The notes beneath the pieces are model-generated. The model searched no databases. It saw nothing but the letters and a program-made list of their open reading frames with translations, and was not told the origin of the DNA. A stretch of 64,000 bases of DNA from Deuterostichococcus epilithicus (taxonomy: Eukaryota; Chlorophyta; Trebouxiophyceae; Prasiolales; Stichococcaceae): the NCBI GenBank assembly GCA_033439295.1, contig JAVTLE010000014.1, positions 248,001 to 312,000 on the forward strand, in the 5' to 3' direction. The stretch's first letter is position 1, and every line of letters starts with the position of its first letter. The translations under genes were made by a program, and so were the position numbers. Below, in pieces: positions 1 to 14,100 of the stretch.

Positions 1-94
1 AACGCCGTGGAACGAGACAAGCACATGATGCAGCGCGACGTCACACTCTGATCTCGTTGTGCACTCAGGGTTTGATTCCTCATGGTTCCCGCAG

Positions 95-1659
95 GGCGCG
101 GTCGCGGAAGCGGGCTTCATGACGGGGCTGGAGCGCAACTCGCGGGTCGTGGAGATGGCTGCGTACGCGCCGCTGCTGGTGCACACCCACGCCTACGGCT
201 GGCCCACCAACCTTATCGTGTTCGACAACCACAGGTGTTTCCCCCAGCCCCCTCCTGGTTCCGAGTCTCGCCCGCAGGCGTTCTGCCCAGTCGCCTCCTG
301 GTTCCGAGTCCCACCCACTGTCGCTGGCCGCACAGGCTGGCGCGAGAGTGCGCCGGCAGATCCGAACCTGTGACGACGCGGCCGCCACTGCGTCGTGTGC
401 CTGATAATGGCCACGAGATGTGGGTATGGCTCCCCAGCCAGGAGACATTTTGACGGGCGGGGAATGCAGAATGCTTTCTTGCTTGATCAGGAGGTGACAG
501 GTGACAAGCTCTGCAAGGGCAGAGCCAGGTTTATGTCGCTGCATTCTTTGCGCCCTTGCATCTGCAGGGCCTTCGGCATTCCGTCGTACCACGTGCAGCG
601 GCTGTTTGCAGAGCACCAGGGCTCTTGGACGGTCAACACCACAGTCACAGACCCGCAGCCGCTGGCGCTGGTGGCCGCGTCCACGACCTGCGACACCGAC
701 GCCTGCGCCCGGCTGGCCGTCAAGGTGGTCACCTCTCGAGACAAAACAAGTCGTATCGGCGATGCCACCTGGACACCGAGTGTTACGGCTGTCAAGAGGG
801 TGAGAAGCGGACACATTTTGGTGGGCGGGTCGGCGCGGCGTGGCAGATCTTGAAGCCTGTGCGTGCGGCATCACGACACCTGGTCCCCGATCCGCAAGGC
901 TCTAATGGGCCCCAAGCGCTAGCCTGGGTGCCAGTTGCGAAATTCGCCTGCCGCCTCACCGGCAAAGGCTTCAGCAAAGATTCCATCGTGACGCCGCTGC
1001 AGGTGGTCAACCTGGGTCTCCTGGCGCAAAGCGTCACAGTGTCGTTCTCCGGCAGCAGCGCCGGCGGCGGAGCCGGCATGGCAGCAGCCAACGGCAGCCT
1101 GACGGTGCTGACAGGCGACCCGCTGGCCGAGAACAGCTTCGAGGAGCCGCTCAAGGTCAGGGCGGCTACTGGTGCTTGTGCTTGTTAGATGCGTCGTCAT
1201 ATTGCATCCGTTTCCGTGCGACCTTCAGCCAGTGCTAATGCACAGAAATTGCTGTGCTTGGTCCCTCGTGCGACTGCTGCGCGCCTAAGGCCGGCTCCAG
1301 GTCGCTTTGAACCGCCTCAGGTACCGGCTGGGCGTATTGCATGTCGATCCGCTGCACCACAGCCCTGGATCAAGCAAGCATGCAGGCAGGCGATGAACGA
1401 ACTGCTGGTCGCGTGACAATGCCTCGACCGTCTGCTGAATTGGACGCAGGTGGCGCCGCAGACGGTTGCGCTGCACGGCCTGACTAATGGCAGCAGCTTC
1501 CCGCTGGAGGTGCCGCCGCTGTCGCTGAGCGTCGTGGTGTTGGACTTGGGAGACAGCAGCGCGGCGGCAGGGCCGGTTGCTGCCGGACACAGCGTCCGGG
1601 GCGGCGGCGGCGGAAATGACTCTGTCGGCGGTCACATGCGGCCTGTAGATAAGGAGTGA
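95..1659 (+). CDS. alpha-L-arabinofuranosidase, GH51 family, 3' part
   Basis: C-terminal part of a GH51 alpha-L-arabinofuranosidase, which removes arabinofuranosyl side chains from arabinans and arabinoxylans in walls or secreted polysaccharides. Exact exons, checked for phase: 95-234, 568-724, 1003-1155, 1450-1659 (TGA/TAG-terminated frame ending at 1659). The first exon reads AEAGFMTGLERNS then VVEMAAYAPLL, the hallmark block after the GH51 catalytic barrel. The next begins AFGIPSYHVQRLF, matching the plant 'YGTPSYWVQ' segment. The third and fourth exons give the C-terminal beta-sandwich (ENSFEEPLKV, then an LSVVVLDL end). The catalytic Glu residues and signal peptide lie upstream of the window. 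The first 94 bases are read as intron, ending in CCCGCAG. The C-terminal 25 or so residues are Gly/Ala-rich and extend beyond the usual family end. Family assignment is secure; substrate preference is inferred. Confidence 0.88.
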
Positions 1660-2195
1660 ATTCAAATCAGTTCCGCCTCCTTCGGGAGTTGTCGAGCGAG
1701 GTGCTCAGGAGACTGCGCCAAGGCAGTGCAAAGCGCTATCTGGAGCTCAGAACCTCAGGTTCGAACATTGCAGAAAAGCTGAGCGTATACATCGAACCCA
1801 CTTAGCCTCTCAGCAGCGCCCTGTACCTATGGATCGTTGCATTTCAAGTTGGTTGTCTGAACTTGTCCACGATTGATGCTGCACAGTCGGCAAGTGTCTT
1901 TACAAGACGATAGGCAGGCAGTCCCTGTCCTGGCATTTCCTATACGGAAGTGAGCGGAAAGTGGGCCGGAAGGTCCGAGATTATGCTTGACGATACACAC
2001 GGTCCAGCGTTCAAGTACAACACTCACAGGGAACAGCAGGAAAGTGACTGCGTTTCGGTTTCCTCTGGGCCAGCTACTCTGTGCGCGATTCAGATAGGCA
2101 CCGTCACGTCCACAAGTTCATCGCAGACCTGGCAGCTCCGGCGTGCCGCACGCGCAAAAACCACAAAGCAATTCTGTCCGGCCTGATTAGGCGGA
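1660..2195. other. intergenic, convergent 3' ends
   Basis: Between the stop of the arabinofuranosidase gene and the stop of the minus-strand KNL1 gene. AT content is higher than in the flanking exons. It should hold both 3' untranslated regions. No coding block with splice-site support was seen on either strand. Confidence 0.5.
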
Positions 2196-5100
2196 TCACG
2201 ACCGGTGGCGGCTCGAGTACAGCGGGTTGCTGATGACAGACATGGTCGCATACGGCGTCTTGCCCGTCTGTGACGCCAAATTCGTGCTGCGGCTCCCCTG
2301 CACCGCCGCCTCTTCCACTGCCGCCGGTGAGGCCGCTTCTGCAGCTTCCTCGCCGTCCTGTGTCGGCGGCTCTGCCCGCGCTGCAGGCTCGCCGATGGCA
2401 GGCTCCGACGCCACTTGCGCAGCGGCCTCGTCGTCAGTGTGTGTGGGAAGCGGCCCCGGTATGGCGGCATCCACTGCCCTGCCTGCCGTCGCCTCCACGG
2501 CCTCTGCCGCTGGAAGCTGCGCCGCCTGCTCACCAGCCTCTGCAGCAGCCTGCAGCGGCTGCGAGGCGGCTGGCGAAGCTGGCGGCAGAGCCTCGCCGCC
2601 GGGCGCGCAGGCCGGCAAGTCTGGTGCCGCCTCATCCACCGCCTCAGCCGCCTGGGCTGCGCCAGCGATGTCAGCCGCCGCCGCCGCCGCCGCCGCACCT
2701 TCCTCTACCTCCACATCAACCTCAGCTTCCACGACAGCTGTGACTGCGGCATCCACCGCCTCCGACGCGTCCGCAGCGCCGGCCGCCACCGGTCCGGGCG
2801 ACGCCTTCGGCGACGGCAGCTGCGCCGCGGGCAGCGCGGCGGCGGCTGCAGGCCAGGACGGCCACTCAGCGGCGGCAACCGGCGGCGCGGCGTCGGCTGG
2901 TGGCGCTGCCGCAACCAGGTCCGACACCGCGGCGACGATGCGCGTGAGGCGGTTGGCGCCCCACGGCACAGACGTTGCGGCTGCGGCCACCGCGGCTGGC
3001 GACAGGCGTCCTGCGCCTGCCGGGTGATGGAGGCGCGGCGTCAGCCAAAATCTACCGTCGGCGCATCCTGATAGCCCGGGCTGGGCCGCGCGACAGCTGT
3101 CTGGGCCCGTGCAAAGCCAGGCGCATGCGTGTTTGTGGGTGCCAGTCCACTGCTGCGGCGCCTGCTACACAGGCATGTCCCAAGGAGGCCCGGGAGTCGG
3201 CAGCAATTGTATGACGATGCTCGGCAGTGGCAGTGGGACTGCCCGATGTAGAAGGCGCTCACCTGGCAGTGTCACCTCCGCGCGACAGTCCAGGGGGCCA
3301 TGGTTGAAGTCTGGACCTGCGGCAGCGGCGCAGCCTCGTCGGGGGCACCTTTCAGATGGGACCGGCATCGTTGGCCTGATGGCTGACGCTGCCTCCAGGG
3401 TCGACTCGGTGCACAGCTGGCCCAAAAGTTGGCAGAATGCTCAGCGGCGCCGCCACCGGGCCGAGCTGCCGACACCCGTGTCGCTCGCAGGACCCGCAGC
3501 AGGCAGCAAGCCGAGGAGACAGCACATGCCAAGCCTGAGACGCACCGACGGCCAGGTCCACGCACAGCCGCGCGCCGCTCTGCAGGCACGACAGCCCCAG
3601 CCGCAGTGCCGGCCGCACAGCATCCTGCTGCTCGCCTCCGGCGTGTGACCCGCCCGCCCCGTCCGCCGCCGCCGGCAGCCAGCGCAGCATGGACAGCTTC
3701 GGGAACCTGAGCCGCAGCGCGGCGGCCTCCGCCAGCAGGGCGGCGGCGCGGCCGGCGAGTGCGGCCGCGGCATCCAGCCGGCGGGCGGCGTTGGCGCGGC
3801 TCGCATTGCGCAGCGGCTGCTCGCCTGCAGCACGGGGTTCAGGTTGAGAAGCAGTGCGAGTCTGGCTGCTTGTGACCAGCGCTGAGCCGCAAGGTGGAGT
3901 CCAAACCTGTTGATGCAGCGCGAGAGGTGTGGCGTAACAAGGCGTCCAACAGCAGCAACACGGAATGTCGACTGCTGCGTGGCGGCGGTGCAGCGGGTCT
4001 GCAGCAGGAATGCGGGGGTTCGCGGGAGCGTGGGCGCACCCATGAGGCTCGGGCCCAGCACCGCGGCGGCCAGCCCGCGCAGAGCCTCTGGGACCCCCTG
4101 CTCGTCCACCTCCAGCACGCTGGCGCAGTCGCCGCCGCCGCCCGGCGGCCGCAGCGCCAGCGTCAGGCGCGCGAGGCCGCCGGCCAGCTGGAAGGCCAGG
4201 GCGCACCCGGCGTCCGGCGCGGCGACGTCGAGCGGGCCAGCGGAGTCGAGGCGCCAGCCCGCCAGGCCGCGGGTGATGTCCAGCAGGTCCCACTGCAGGG
4301 TGGGAGCATGCTGGAGAGGTGTGTGACATATCAGAGACTGGTCTGGCTGCCAGCAGGCGGTGGGTCACAGATCGCAGCAGGTGGGCAGGTGCACATGGAA
4401 TCGAGCAGCCACGCCACGTTGGATGCTGGCAGCCGGGGGTGCAGGCTCTACAGTTCGTCAGCCATTGCGCAGCAGCCGCCCGAGGCTGGCGGACACCAGA
4501 ACATCAACCCCCTACCTTCTCCAGGACTTCCTCCGCCTCCACTGCCAGCGCCGCCCGCGCCGCCTCGTCTTGGATGCCCTCTTTGCCGCCGGCCGCCCGC
4601 AGCGCCGCCACGCGGGCGGCGGCCGCCTGCAGCGCTGCCACTGCCACGGCCCGGTCGGCCGCCAGGCAGTCTCGCGCCTCCCGCGCCGCCGCCAGCCGCG
4701 CAGCACGATCCGCATTGTCCGACGCGGCCGCCGCCGCCCGGCCCGCATCCCGGCCAGCCTGGCGCGCCGGGCGGCCTCCGCCTGTGCAGCAGGGTTTGGA
4801 TGCGGCGGTTTGGGTGTGGCAGGTGGGGAGGCGGCCGTCAGCTCACCCGACCGGCGTCCGCGTTGGGCGGCGAGACAGCAGACTGATTTCGGGCCTGAAC
4901 CATTCCCAAACGGACAATCACGGGCAGGCTCCGTTGGCTTGGCCTGCAGCGTCGTGGTGCCAGGGCGTATCGCCTCTGCAGCTCTCAGCTCGTGGTCCGT
5001 TCCAGCGTGTAGCCCCTTTCATGGGAAAGGCGACACCTTGTGGCGGGCGCCGTGCGTGTCGAGCTCCGCGGCGGCCCGCTGCGCGTGCGCCGCCACGGCA

Positions 5101-8100
5101 GCATGCTCATGCGCCAGTCGCTCGTTCAGCTCGCTCGCCTTCGCCCAGTGCCCCTCCATCGCCGCCTTGAGGCCCTGCGGCAGCATACCAAGGTGTTGGG
5201 GTTCCAACGCTGAACCCCAAGGCTCAGAGTTGGCGACTGTACAGCCCCTCCAGGTCAGCTCGGAAGTGGCTGCGGACGGTGTCCGGACAGGGCGGGCCTC
5301 GCACATGTAGCCCTGAGATCGGTGCAGGGCTTCTTGGACACGCTGCAGAGCGGAGGTGCTGCAGGGCAGCTGATTGCAGGCACATGGTCGACGGTTCGCT
5401 CGTGGCTCGAACGTCTGACGGCAGGAGCAGCGCCCGGCGCCAGCACCTGTGCGATGCGCATGCCGAGGCGGGGCACCGGCACCGAGGCACACAGGACAGC
5501 GGTTATTGAACCAGGGTGGAATGAATGTAGGGCCAAGGTTCAGGTTTTGGCGCGCACCACAAGGCGTGGCGTGAGCTCTGCCGCCCGCTGCCCAGCCCAC
5601 TCCTTCCACGTTGCCTGCGCGCCCGACTTGAGCATGGCCCACAGGCTGCCGCAATGCGCTTTGACGTTCTGCACCAGCACAGGCGGCAGCGGCAGTCAGT
5701 GGCAGGGCGAGGTCCACCTGGCCAGGGTCCTAAGCTAGGACCTGCCTGCGTGGCAGTCCTTGCACGTCTTCCCTGATGTCTTGCCAGCTTGCAAGAGAGG
5801 CGGCGCCGATCAGTTGCAGCAGATGTGAAACGCAGGTGGGAAGGGCGTAAGGTGCAACCGCCCTGCTGGCATGCACTTGGACGTGCGGCAAGCAGGCCGG
5901 CACGATTCAATGCCTCGCAGCTGCCGTGAACTGCTGGTGAAGTCGGCAAAGGAGACCACAGTGCAGGAATGCAGCGTGGCCAAGATCCCCCAAAAGGCTG
6001 GAAACCCCCAAGAGACGGCCAGCAGTTGCAGCGCTCGCCTCCAGGTCGGCGGCTGCCGCGGCCGACACCGCGTCCGGAGCAGCGGCAGCGGCTGCCGAAG
6101 GCTGAAGGCGGAGGACGGCAGCCTTCAGGGGATGCAGGGCAGCCCACAGCTGGGCGGGGCCGCCCTCCGTCGCCTGCGCAGGGCAGTCTCAGGCTGGTGC
6201 CAGGGCAGCCGGGCGAAGGGGGAGCATGTTTCGGATCGTTGGTGCAAGCGGCTTGCTGGCAACTGACGGAGTACGGGCACGCTGACAGGTACGGGCAAAT
6301 TCGCATGTGCCAGTGCCGAATCGCGCGCGGAAGCCTGTGACCATGCATGATGCAGGTGCGAGCAGCAAAAAACACAACAGAAGATGCATCGCACCGTCAG
6401 CTCGTGGCTGAAGGCGTCAGGATACACCACCAGCAGGCGGCCGAACAGCGCCGGCTCCGCCCGGAGCGCCTCCGCAAGCTGCAGGCAGAATCAGCGAATC
6501 CAGGACAGAATATAGAGCCCTGAGGGTCTGCTTGATCTGGTGCACGCGCTGCTGGGCATGCCTGCTCACACCCAGAGTCAGAAGGGACGGTTCCGACCCT
6601 CTGAAGCACGAAGGCCGCAGTAGATCACAGTGCACCAGCCTCAGCATGGCATCGCTCACAGCTGCGGCAGCACCATGGGCAAGGCCGCGGCATGCCTGCA
6701 ATCCACACACGGGTGCTGGCGGCGCAGCCGGCTGGGCAGCACCCCCCGCGACATAGCTGCTCCTCAAGTGTGGCTTTAGGGTTTGATGGCTGCCCCACAG
6801 TGACGGTCCGCATTGCAGCGACGGGAGGGAAACCCTCGAGAGCCGGACCTGCAGGTCGCGCACAAGCGCCGGCGGCGCGGCCAGCGCGGCGGCGTCCTTG
6901 GCAGCGAGCGACTCGCGCAGGCGGGCGGCCACACCCTCCAGGATCCCCCGGCTCTCCTCCGCGTGCGCAATGTCCACCTCCCGCGCCTTTTGCTGCAGGG
7001 CCTCCTGTGCGGGGCAGGGGCAGCGATGACGCGTGAAGGGGTCCTCGCAATGTTAGGAAAGATCAGAACATGGAATCGTGGTTGTGCAGCAGACTCAGCG
7101 ATAGTGTGAGTCGAGGCGTGACAAGCAGCAAGAGCTGTCAGGCTGTCAGCCGCTGCAGCGGGCCGAGCGGAAAGGCCGACGAAGGAGTGGTCGAAGAGGG
7201 TGTTCGGGGCTGCCATCCAGGCCTGCACTGCTTGGGGCCTTTCCTTTTCGACAAGCTTTTTGACATTCAAGGGAACGCAGGCGCACCTGCAGGTTGGCGG
7301 GCGGCGGGTCGATGCCAAGGTTGCCGCCCAGCGACGGCCGCGGCACCCGCATGTGCTCGTGCAGCTGGATGTCGACCTTGGCGCAAATTTCCTGCAGATG
7401 GGAGATCAAGGTCCTCAAACTTGTCCTACCACCATCGTGAAAGCAGTGACGGGAGTTCGTCAAGCAGTCGACTTTATCGAAGTTGGCTGGACGGCTTACA
7501 CCTCTCCCTGAAATCGACTGCTGTCTGCATCCAACACCGGTGGCGCCTGTCCCGAATCGGTGCTGGACATCAGCGTCGCACGAAGAACAAAGTCGCACCG
7601 CAAGGGCCAGCGGCCGCGTCAGGGCGGCGCCGCTGCCGACGGCGCTCGGACGTGGCGCCAGGCCGCGTCGCAGCACGNNGCNCGGCGTCGCCGGCGGCCG
7701 GTTGCGGGCGCTGCGCGGTGTGGGCGCGCACTGCGGCGCCTGCTTCAGCGGCGTACGTGCCAGCCGGCTGCCGCCTGCGAGCAGATGATCACAGGAGCCT
7801 CTGGGACATCCGGGAGTGTCGATTGCAGTCGCCAACCCCAGATCCATTGATGCATGCAGCACTGGCTGTCCCTGGGACAGAAACCGCTGCGCGTGTGTCC
7901 ATCATCAAAAGCACTTGCCCTCAGGCTTCTGACAGTGCATCTGATGAAGCTGCGTGCGGTCATGCTGGATTGCAAGCCAAAGTAAAGCAGGCCTGAATGT
8001 AAACCCTAAAGCAAGGCGCACCGGCACCGGGCAGCTCGTTGGTGTTGGTGGTGTCAGCCAGCGGCAGGAAGGGGTCCAGTCGGGCGCCGCCCCCCGGGCT

Positions 8101-11100
8101 GGCGTCCATAAGAGACAGGCCAAGGCCTGTGAAGGACAGATTGCCCGCGGTTAACTTTCGACACAGGATTGGTCTGCAAGCCCTGCAGAGCTGTGCAGCA
8201 AGGCGCTCGGTGACGACAGCGCCCTTTTCGCTTCGAGCCTGCTGTTGCAGCCCCGTGTCACGCAGCCATGCGGATGGCGACTGCCAGCGAGGTGGGGCTG
8301 CTAGACCGGGACCTGCATTCGTGCCAGGGTGGTAGCATGTGCATCAGCAGGCTCACCCTGGCGGCCGCCCGCGGGGGCGGCGGACGGCGGCGTCGGGAAC
8401 GCGATGGCCATGAGCGGCGGGCAGCCGTCGGCGCCGCCGCCGCGGCGGTGGCTGGCGACGCTGCGTGGCGCCGACGCCGGCGTCTGCAACATGTCGAGCA
8501 TGGGCGCCGTCGCCAGCGGGCGCATGGGTGTGGGATCCTCAGCCGCGGCGGGCGGCTGCTGCGGCGCAGGCTGCGCCATGGGGCCAGGGCCCGGCAGTGC
8601 CGACGGCTCCAGCTGCAGCGACCGCACCGGCGTGCGCTCCAGCAGGTCCCCGCCTGCGGTGCCAGCGACGTCAGTGGCGGGTTGCGCGGACTTGGGCAGT
8701 GGCTGAATCGCCGATGAGGCGGTCAAAGATCCACGATGCGCGTCTCGTTGCAACACACACATGTCGATGTGGGTGGAAACAGTCGCGAGGCTTTGATGGT
8801 GCTGCCAGTCAAAAAGGGTGTTGTCACGCATCAGCTGTCTGGAAGATTCACCTGGGAAGACGGAGCCACCGGCAGGGAGAGCTTGCTGCGGCGAGGGTTG
8901 CGCATCAGGCGGCACCCAGTAGGGGCTCTGCTCCTGCGCCTGCGCATATGCGTGCGCACATCACCAACGCTCACAACCCCCGGCCCTGATTTCGGACTGT
9001 GCAGACCCCACTCGTCAGGCCACCAGCCATGCATGCGGCAACAGTTGCCACTGTCTAATGGCCGACCCTCACCGTCGCCTCTCGGCTCACACTGCATTTT
9101 CGCAATGTGCTGAGCCTACTCTCTAAACCTTTAACCCTCGTGCCTGCAGCTCCAGGTGGGCGCCCGGCGGTGGCGGGCCTGCGGCGGCGAGGCGCCTGCT
9201 GGCCACCGACCCCGGCGCCTGCTGCTGTTGCACCTCCTCGGACGCAGCCTGAAGCCCCTGCTGCCGCTCGGGGTTGTCCTGGCCAGACAGCAGGCTGGCG
9301 GCGGGGCGCCCAGCGGTCGGCTGCCGCCCGGACGGCGCCGGCGCGGCAGGCTCGACCATCTCGGTGAGCTGCGGGACACCACCGTGCCATTGAGTTGGGT
9401 GTCAGTGATGGCAGGTCTCAGGCTCGACAGGATGGCCGGCTGTGCAGCCGCATGCAGGCAGCCTTCGTCATTCGCTAGCAAGTGTCGGACCCTCAAGTGC
9501 CACATGGAGGTTGTCATCATGTTGATGCCGCAGGCACTCTTTCGAGAGACTGGGCATTCCTCTGGCTTGTAGTGAAGCAGCCACCTGCATGTCGTCGTCC
9601 ATCAGGCTGCCGGTGGCGGGACTCCTCGCGGCAGCGGCGGCAGCGGCCCCAAATTGGCCGCCCGCGAACTGGCCGCCAAGGTGGTTTGCGGACGCCGCCG
9701 TAAAGTCCAGCAGGTGCGCTGTGGTGCCGCCCGTCTTGTGGCCTGTGGCTGTTGGCGATGAAACAGCAGCAGAGTCAGTGACAGACCGACATGTGCAGTG
9801 CGTCTCGTGGCCTGTGGCTGTCTGCTGCCTGGGCGTTGGCGTCATTAACGCCTGACAGGAAAAGGCAGCATGCTGTAGGGTGGGTGGCTTCTCTGGAAAC
9901 CAGCATCCAGGCAGGCTGCTGTTTCTGACAGGACCCATGCGGAGGCAAACAGCAATGATGCTGTTGCGCTGAAGAACGGCAGCCTCCCGGATGGGGTAGA
10001 AGCGGCGGAATCGCTGTCGAGGGCATTTGGGAAGGCCTCTCCTGTTGAAGGCATGGCGACTGTGTCGCAGGAGCGCACCTGGCGTGCGGGCAGCACCCAT
10101 CGGCGTTGCCAAAAGGTCCCCGGTCGGCCGGTTTGGCTGCAGCAGGGCGGCCGTGGCGTCGCCACCGCCGGTGGATGCCGTGCGCCCGAGGCCGCCATCG
10201 TCCCGCTGTGCGCTTGTGGGGTTCGGGCCGCCGCCCAAAGCCGCAAGCTGCAGCGGCGCCTCGGGGACACCCATGTCGAGCAGCCGGCCCGTCGGGCTGC
10301 CCTGCAGAGTCGTGGCGGCAGAGAGGCCGGTGATGCCCGAGCATGGCTTCACATGTGATGAGTATCGGCAGCGGTTTCCGCAGCATGACTCGTGAAGAAA
10401 GCAACCTTCAATCTTGACGACGAGGCTGCGCAGTGGGTGAGAAACGCGATGCTGCATGTGTGACAAGGCATGGCTGTCGATCTGAAGAGACAAAACCAAG
10501 ATATCAGAGCACTTCAGGGTTGCCGCCCACCTGCTGCGTGTTCTGCAGCCGCTGCATGGCCTGGCGCAAGTGGGCCAGGCCGCCGCCGCTGCCGCCGGCA
10601 AAGGTTCCGCCAAAGCCGGGCCCCATCGCCAGCAGGTCGCCGGTGTTGCCGTCGGCGCCCGCCGGCACGCCCGGCGACGGGAAGTGGTCCGCCGCCGCCC
10701 CTGGGGACACGCCCTGCACGGCCAGAGTACAGTATGAGACAAGCTCGCCACCCAGAAGATGAACATACCCTTCACGGCAGAAGACGAACAGGACTTTCCT
10801 GGGCCAGTCCCCTAGCTGCTTCGAGCAAGGCACGGCGGCTCTGGTGCTGCAGACTTGCCGGGAAGTCAAGCGCATCGAGGTCGACGTCCGCGTCGAGCAG
10901 GTGGCCGGTGATGTCGGCGCCAAAGCTGGAGCGCCGGCTGTTGACGCTGTCGCGGCGGCCGCCGCCCCAGTTGCTTGTTGCGCCTATTGCAGCGGCGGGT
11001 GGCGGGGGTCAGGGGCGCTGCTGCAGGTTCGCAGGAAGCACGTGCAGAAGACATGCTGGGCGGATGTGCGTGATGATGAGCAACGAACCTATCTGGAGCC

Positions 11101-14100
11101 AGTATCAAAAACCTTGTTCAGAGGAGGTGCGAGTGGTGCCGGCACAAGCGCTCAGTAACTTTCCCGAGCCCTGCTACCCCTGCCAATCTGCAGCCTGTGT
11201 CAGGGGCTGCGCCAGGCCACACAATCCACACAACCCGCAATGCATGAGGGTCTGAGGAACCTCGTCTACAGGGGGGTTTCCTGCACCTGAGGGCGTATCG
11301 CCGCCGGGCGCCAGGTCGGCGAGCGGCAGACGGTTGGCGCGCATCGCACCGTCCAGCTCGTCAGGTGACCCAAGCGGCAGCGGCGAATTCAAGCCAGCGC
11401 CCGCGGCCGCCCCGCCAGCCGCCGCGGGGCCCGTCACCGAGTCCTCGGCGTCAGAGGCGCCGTAGACGTCGTTGAAGGTTCGGTCCCGCATCATGCCCCG
11501 CGCTGCGGGTGGCAAACGAGGCAGCCATTTCAGAGGCTTCACGCCAGAGGTTGCAGGAGACATCAACTCTAGCTGCCTGTGCGGCCGTAGGGCAAGCTGC
11601 CCTACGGTGCCGACCCAAGGGCTGACCATGATAGGAAAGTGTGCTGTGGGGCGAGCTGCCTGCGGCTGGACGCAGCATTTCTGCAAGCCTGCAGTGGATC
11701 CCCGGACAGATTCGAGCCCAGGGAGTGCACAGCAGACAATCCCGATGCGGGCAACGCACGCACTTGCCACAGCTGCAGGCTGGCCTGGCCCTGCCTGGCT
11801 ATGGAGGCGCTGAAGGATTGTGGTGCAGAGCCTGAGATACAGTGCAGGGATCAACTGCCGCACCGTTGGCGGCGATGTCTAGGTCCACAGTGTATTCTGC
11901 GCCGGGGACGCAGCCCCACTTGCTGCGCTGCTCCATCATCGCCGGCGACAGGCTCCCAAGGCGTTCCGGCAGCTCGCTGCTGGCGCCCGGGGAGCCGCTG
12001 CGCAGCGAGGCGGGCTGCTGCGGCGAGTCTGGGATCCAGGGCAGGCCCAGGGGGGCGGCTGGCGGCGGGGTCCCGGCGGCGATCTGGGAGTCCTCTGCCG
12101 CCGCCACGGGAGCGCCCATGTCCAGCTGCTGTGGCTGAAGCTCCAGCTCTGCTCTGGGCTCATGCTGGCCAGGGTGTTCGTGGAGCTCGGACAGCGGCGG
12201 CGGGCCCGCTGCCGGCACGGGCGCAAGTACGGAGACGGCGGCACCGGCTTCCAGCGGGCTCCCCAGAAGGTTGGCTGGCACCGGTGACTGCTCAGCGGCG
12301 GCATCGTGGCTGGCGTCAAACTGCAGCAGCGGCGCCGGGGACGCCGCCTGTGCTGCTGTCACCGGGGAGGCCGCCTCTCCCTCCACGGCGGCTGCTGGAC
12401 TGCCCTGCGCTGCCGGCGAGGCCGCCGCCTGTGCACCCGGCTGCGCCTCTGCTACGGCAGGCGCCCCAGCATCCAGCCGCCGCTGCGGCTCGGCGGGCGG
12501 CGGCGCGGGCGCCGCCTCTGTGGCGTGCACATCGGTCAGCTCCATGGAGACGTCGCCCTCCCTTGGGCTGGCCGGGCGGTGCACTGTGGTGTCCTCGCCT
12601 GGGACGCGGTGACCTGAAAGTATGAGCAGCTGTGTTGGGCCGGCGAGACGACAAAGTTGGTAGAGCTGCAAGACGACTAACCTCGACAGTGTCATTAGAC
12701 TCCACGGGTGAGAGAGACCATTGTGCAAAGAACATCACCATGAAGATACTGTCGGGCGAGGGAAATGGCTGGAACAGCGATTAGGAAACTGCGACACCTT
12801 AAAGGAGCGGCTAGACGGCCAGGAAGATGAAACGTGACCTAGAGCTCAGGATGCTGACAGGAAGGAGCGGCGCGGCACCTGGCGAGACCGTGCGAGAGCG
12901 GCTGCTGGACTGCCACTCTTCGTCTTCCTCCAGCAGCGTCGACAGCCCACCCAGGGCCGCCGTGATGTTGTGCGTCAGGTCGCGCGTCGGCGTATCCGCC
13001 CCCGGCGCCATGCTAGCACCGCCACCACCATCAGGGCTGCCAGACAGCCGGCGGCCGCCTGCAACGGCGCCGAAGGCGGCGTCTAGCGCGGCAACGGAGT
13101 CTGTCGCGGCCCCCAGCCCTCCCAGCGCGCCGGCTGCCAGCGCGGCGGGCGGCAATGCCGCTGCTGCTGGCGGCCCGCCCTCTGCCGCCTCATCAAGCTG
13201 CTGCGGTACCTGCGCAACAGCTGGCGGCGCCGCCACGGCGGCAGCTGCAGCGGCGAGCGCACCGGTGTCGTCGCCGAGGATGCCGCACGATGCCCACTGG
13301 CTGGCGGCGGCCGCCGTTATGTCTGTGCCTCCCCACTGCGCGGTGGCGTCGCCGTCCACGGCGGCGCCAGTCACTGCGGTGTCGGCCGCTGAGAATTTGG
13401 GCAGCGGCCCGCTCATCTCCCCGGCGCCATAGTCGCTGACGCCTGTGAAACAAGTCTCGGACTTCAGGACCCATGCAAACGATCGGGCCAGCCGCACCTG
13501 CTTCGGGCCAGCCGCACCTGCTGTAAATGTGAAGATCGTTATCATGCAAGCACTGGTGCATGCTCGACTGTGCGGCTCAGGTCGCACCATGCGGCCCATT
13601 TGACTTGCTGCATATCTGTCAAGACAGCGTCTGCAGGTGCAGTCGCATGCCTGTGAGGTCCATGTCGACGCCGGGGCTGCTGGGCGCAGGGCTTGCCGGC
13701 TGCGGTGCCTGCGCCGGCACGCCGTCGGCGGCACCGCCCGACTGCTGGCCCTCGCCCAGCTGCAGCTGCGGCTCCGCTGCCTCGATACCGTTGACTCGCG
13801 CCGCCATTGCCTCAAGGTCCTTGTACGCCAGCGGGCTCGGCGCCGCCTCCTGCATGGGACATGCAAAGTGTCAACCTTCCTGCGGCACATCCGCAGAGGT
13901 GCCCTGTTGCTGCTGGAGCGCAGCGCGCCGCCAGCGCCAGGCAGCTTGCGTGTCACCACAAGCCCTGGCAACGCTCAGATTCCCCTTTTCTGGCCAATTT
14001 GCCGGTGTATTCTGTCCAGGTTGGACCGGAGCGCCGCACCCGCTCATAGAAGTGTGTCTGCTCAAGACGCTGGTCGGGCGCGAAGCTGACTCGGCGCCCC

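Noticed and set aside
2227-3027. 266-codon plus-strand open frame, Ala/Ser-rich
   Set aside because: It is antisense to the Ala-rich last exon of KNL1. GCN-rich DNA is open on both strands, and the minus frame has a splice-supported context.
8001-8014. AACCCTAAAG telomere-like heptamer (also near 38770)
   Set aside because: Single units occur by chance; no array.
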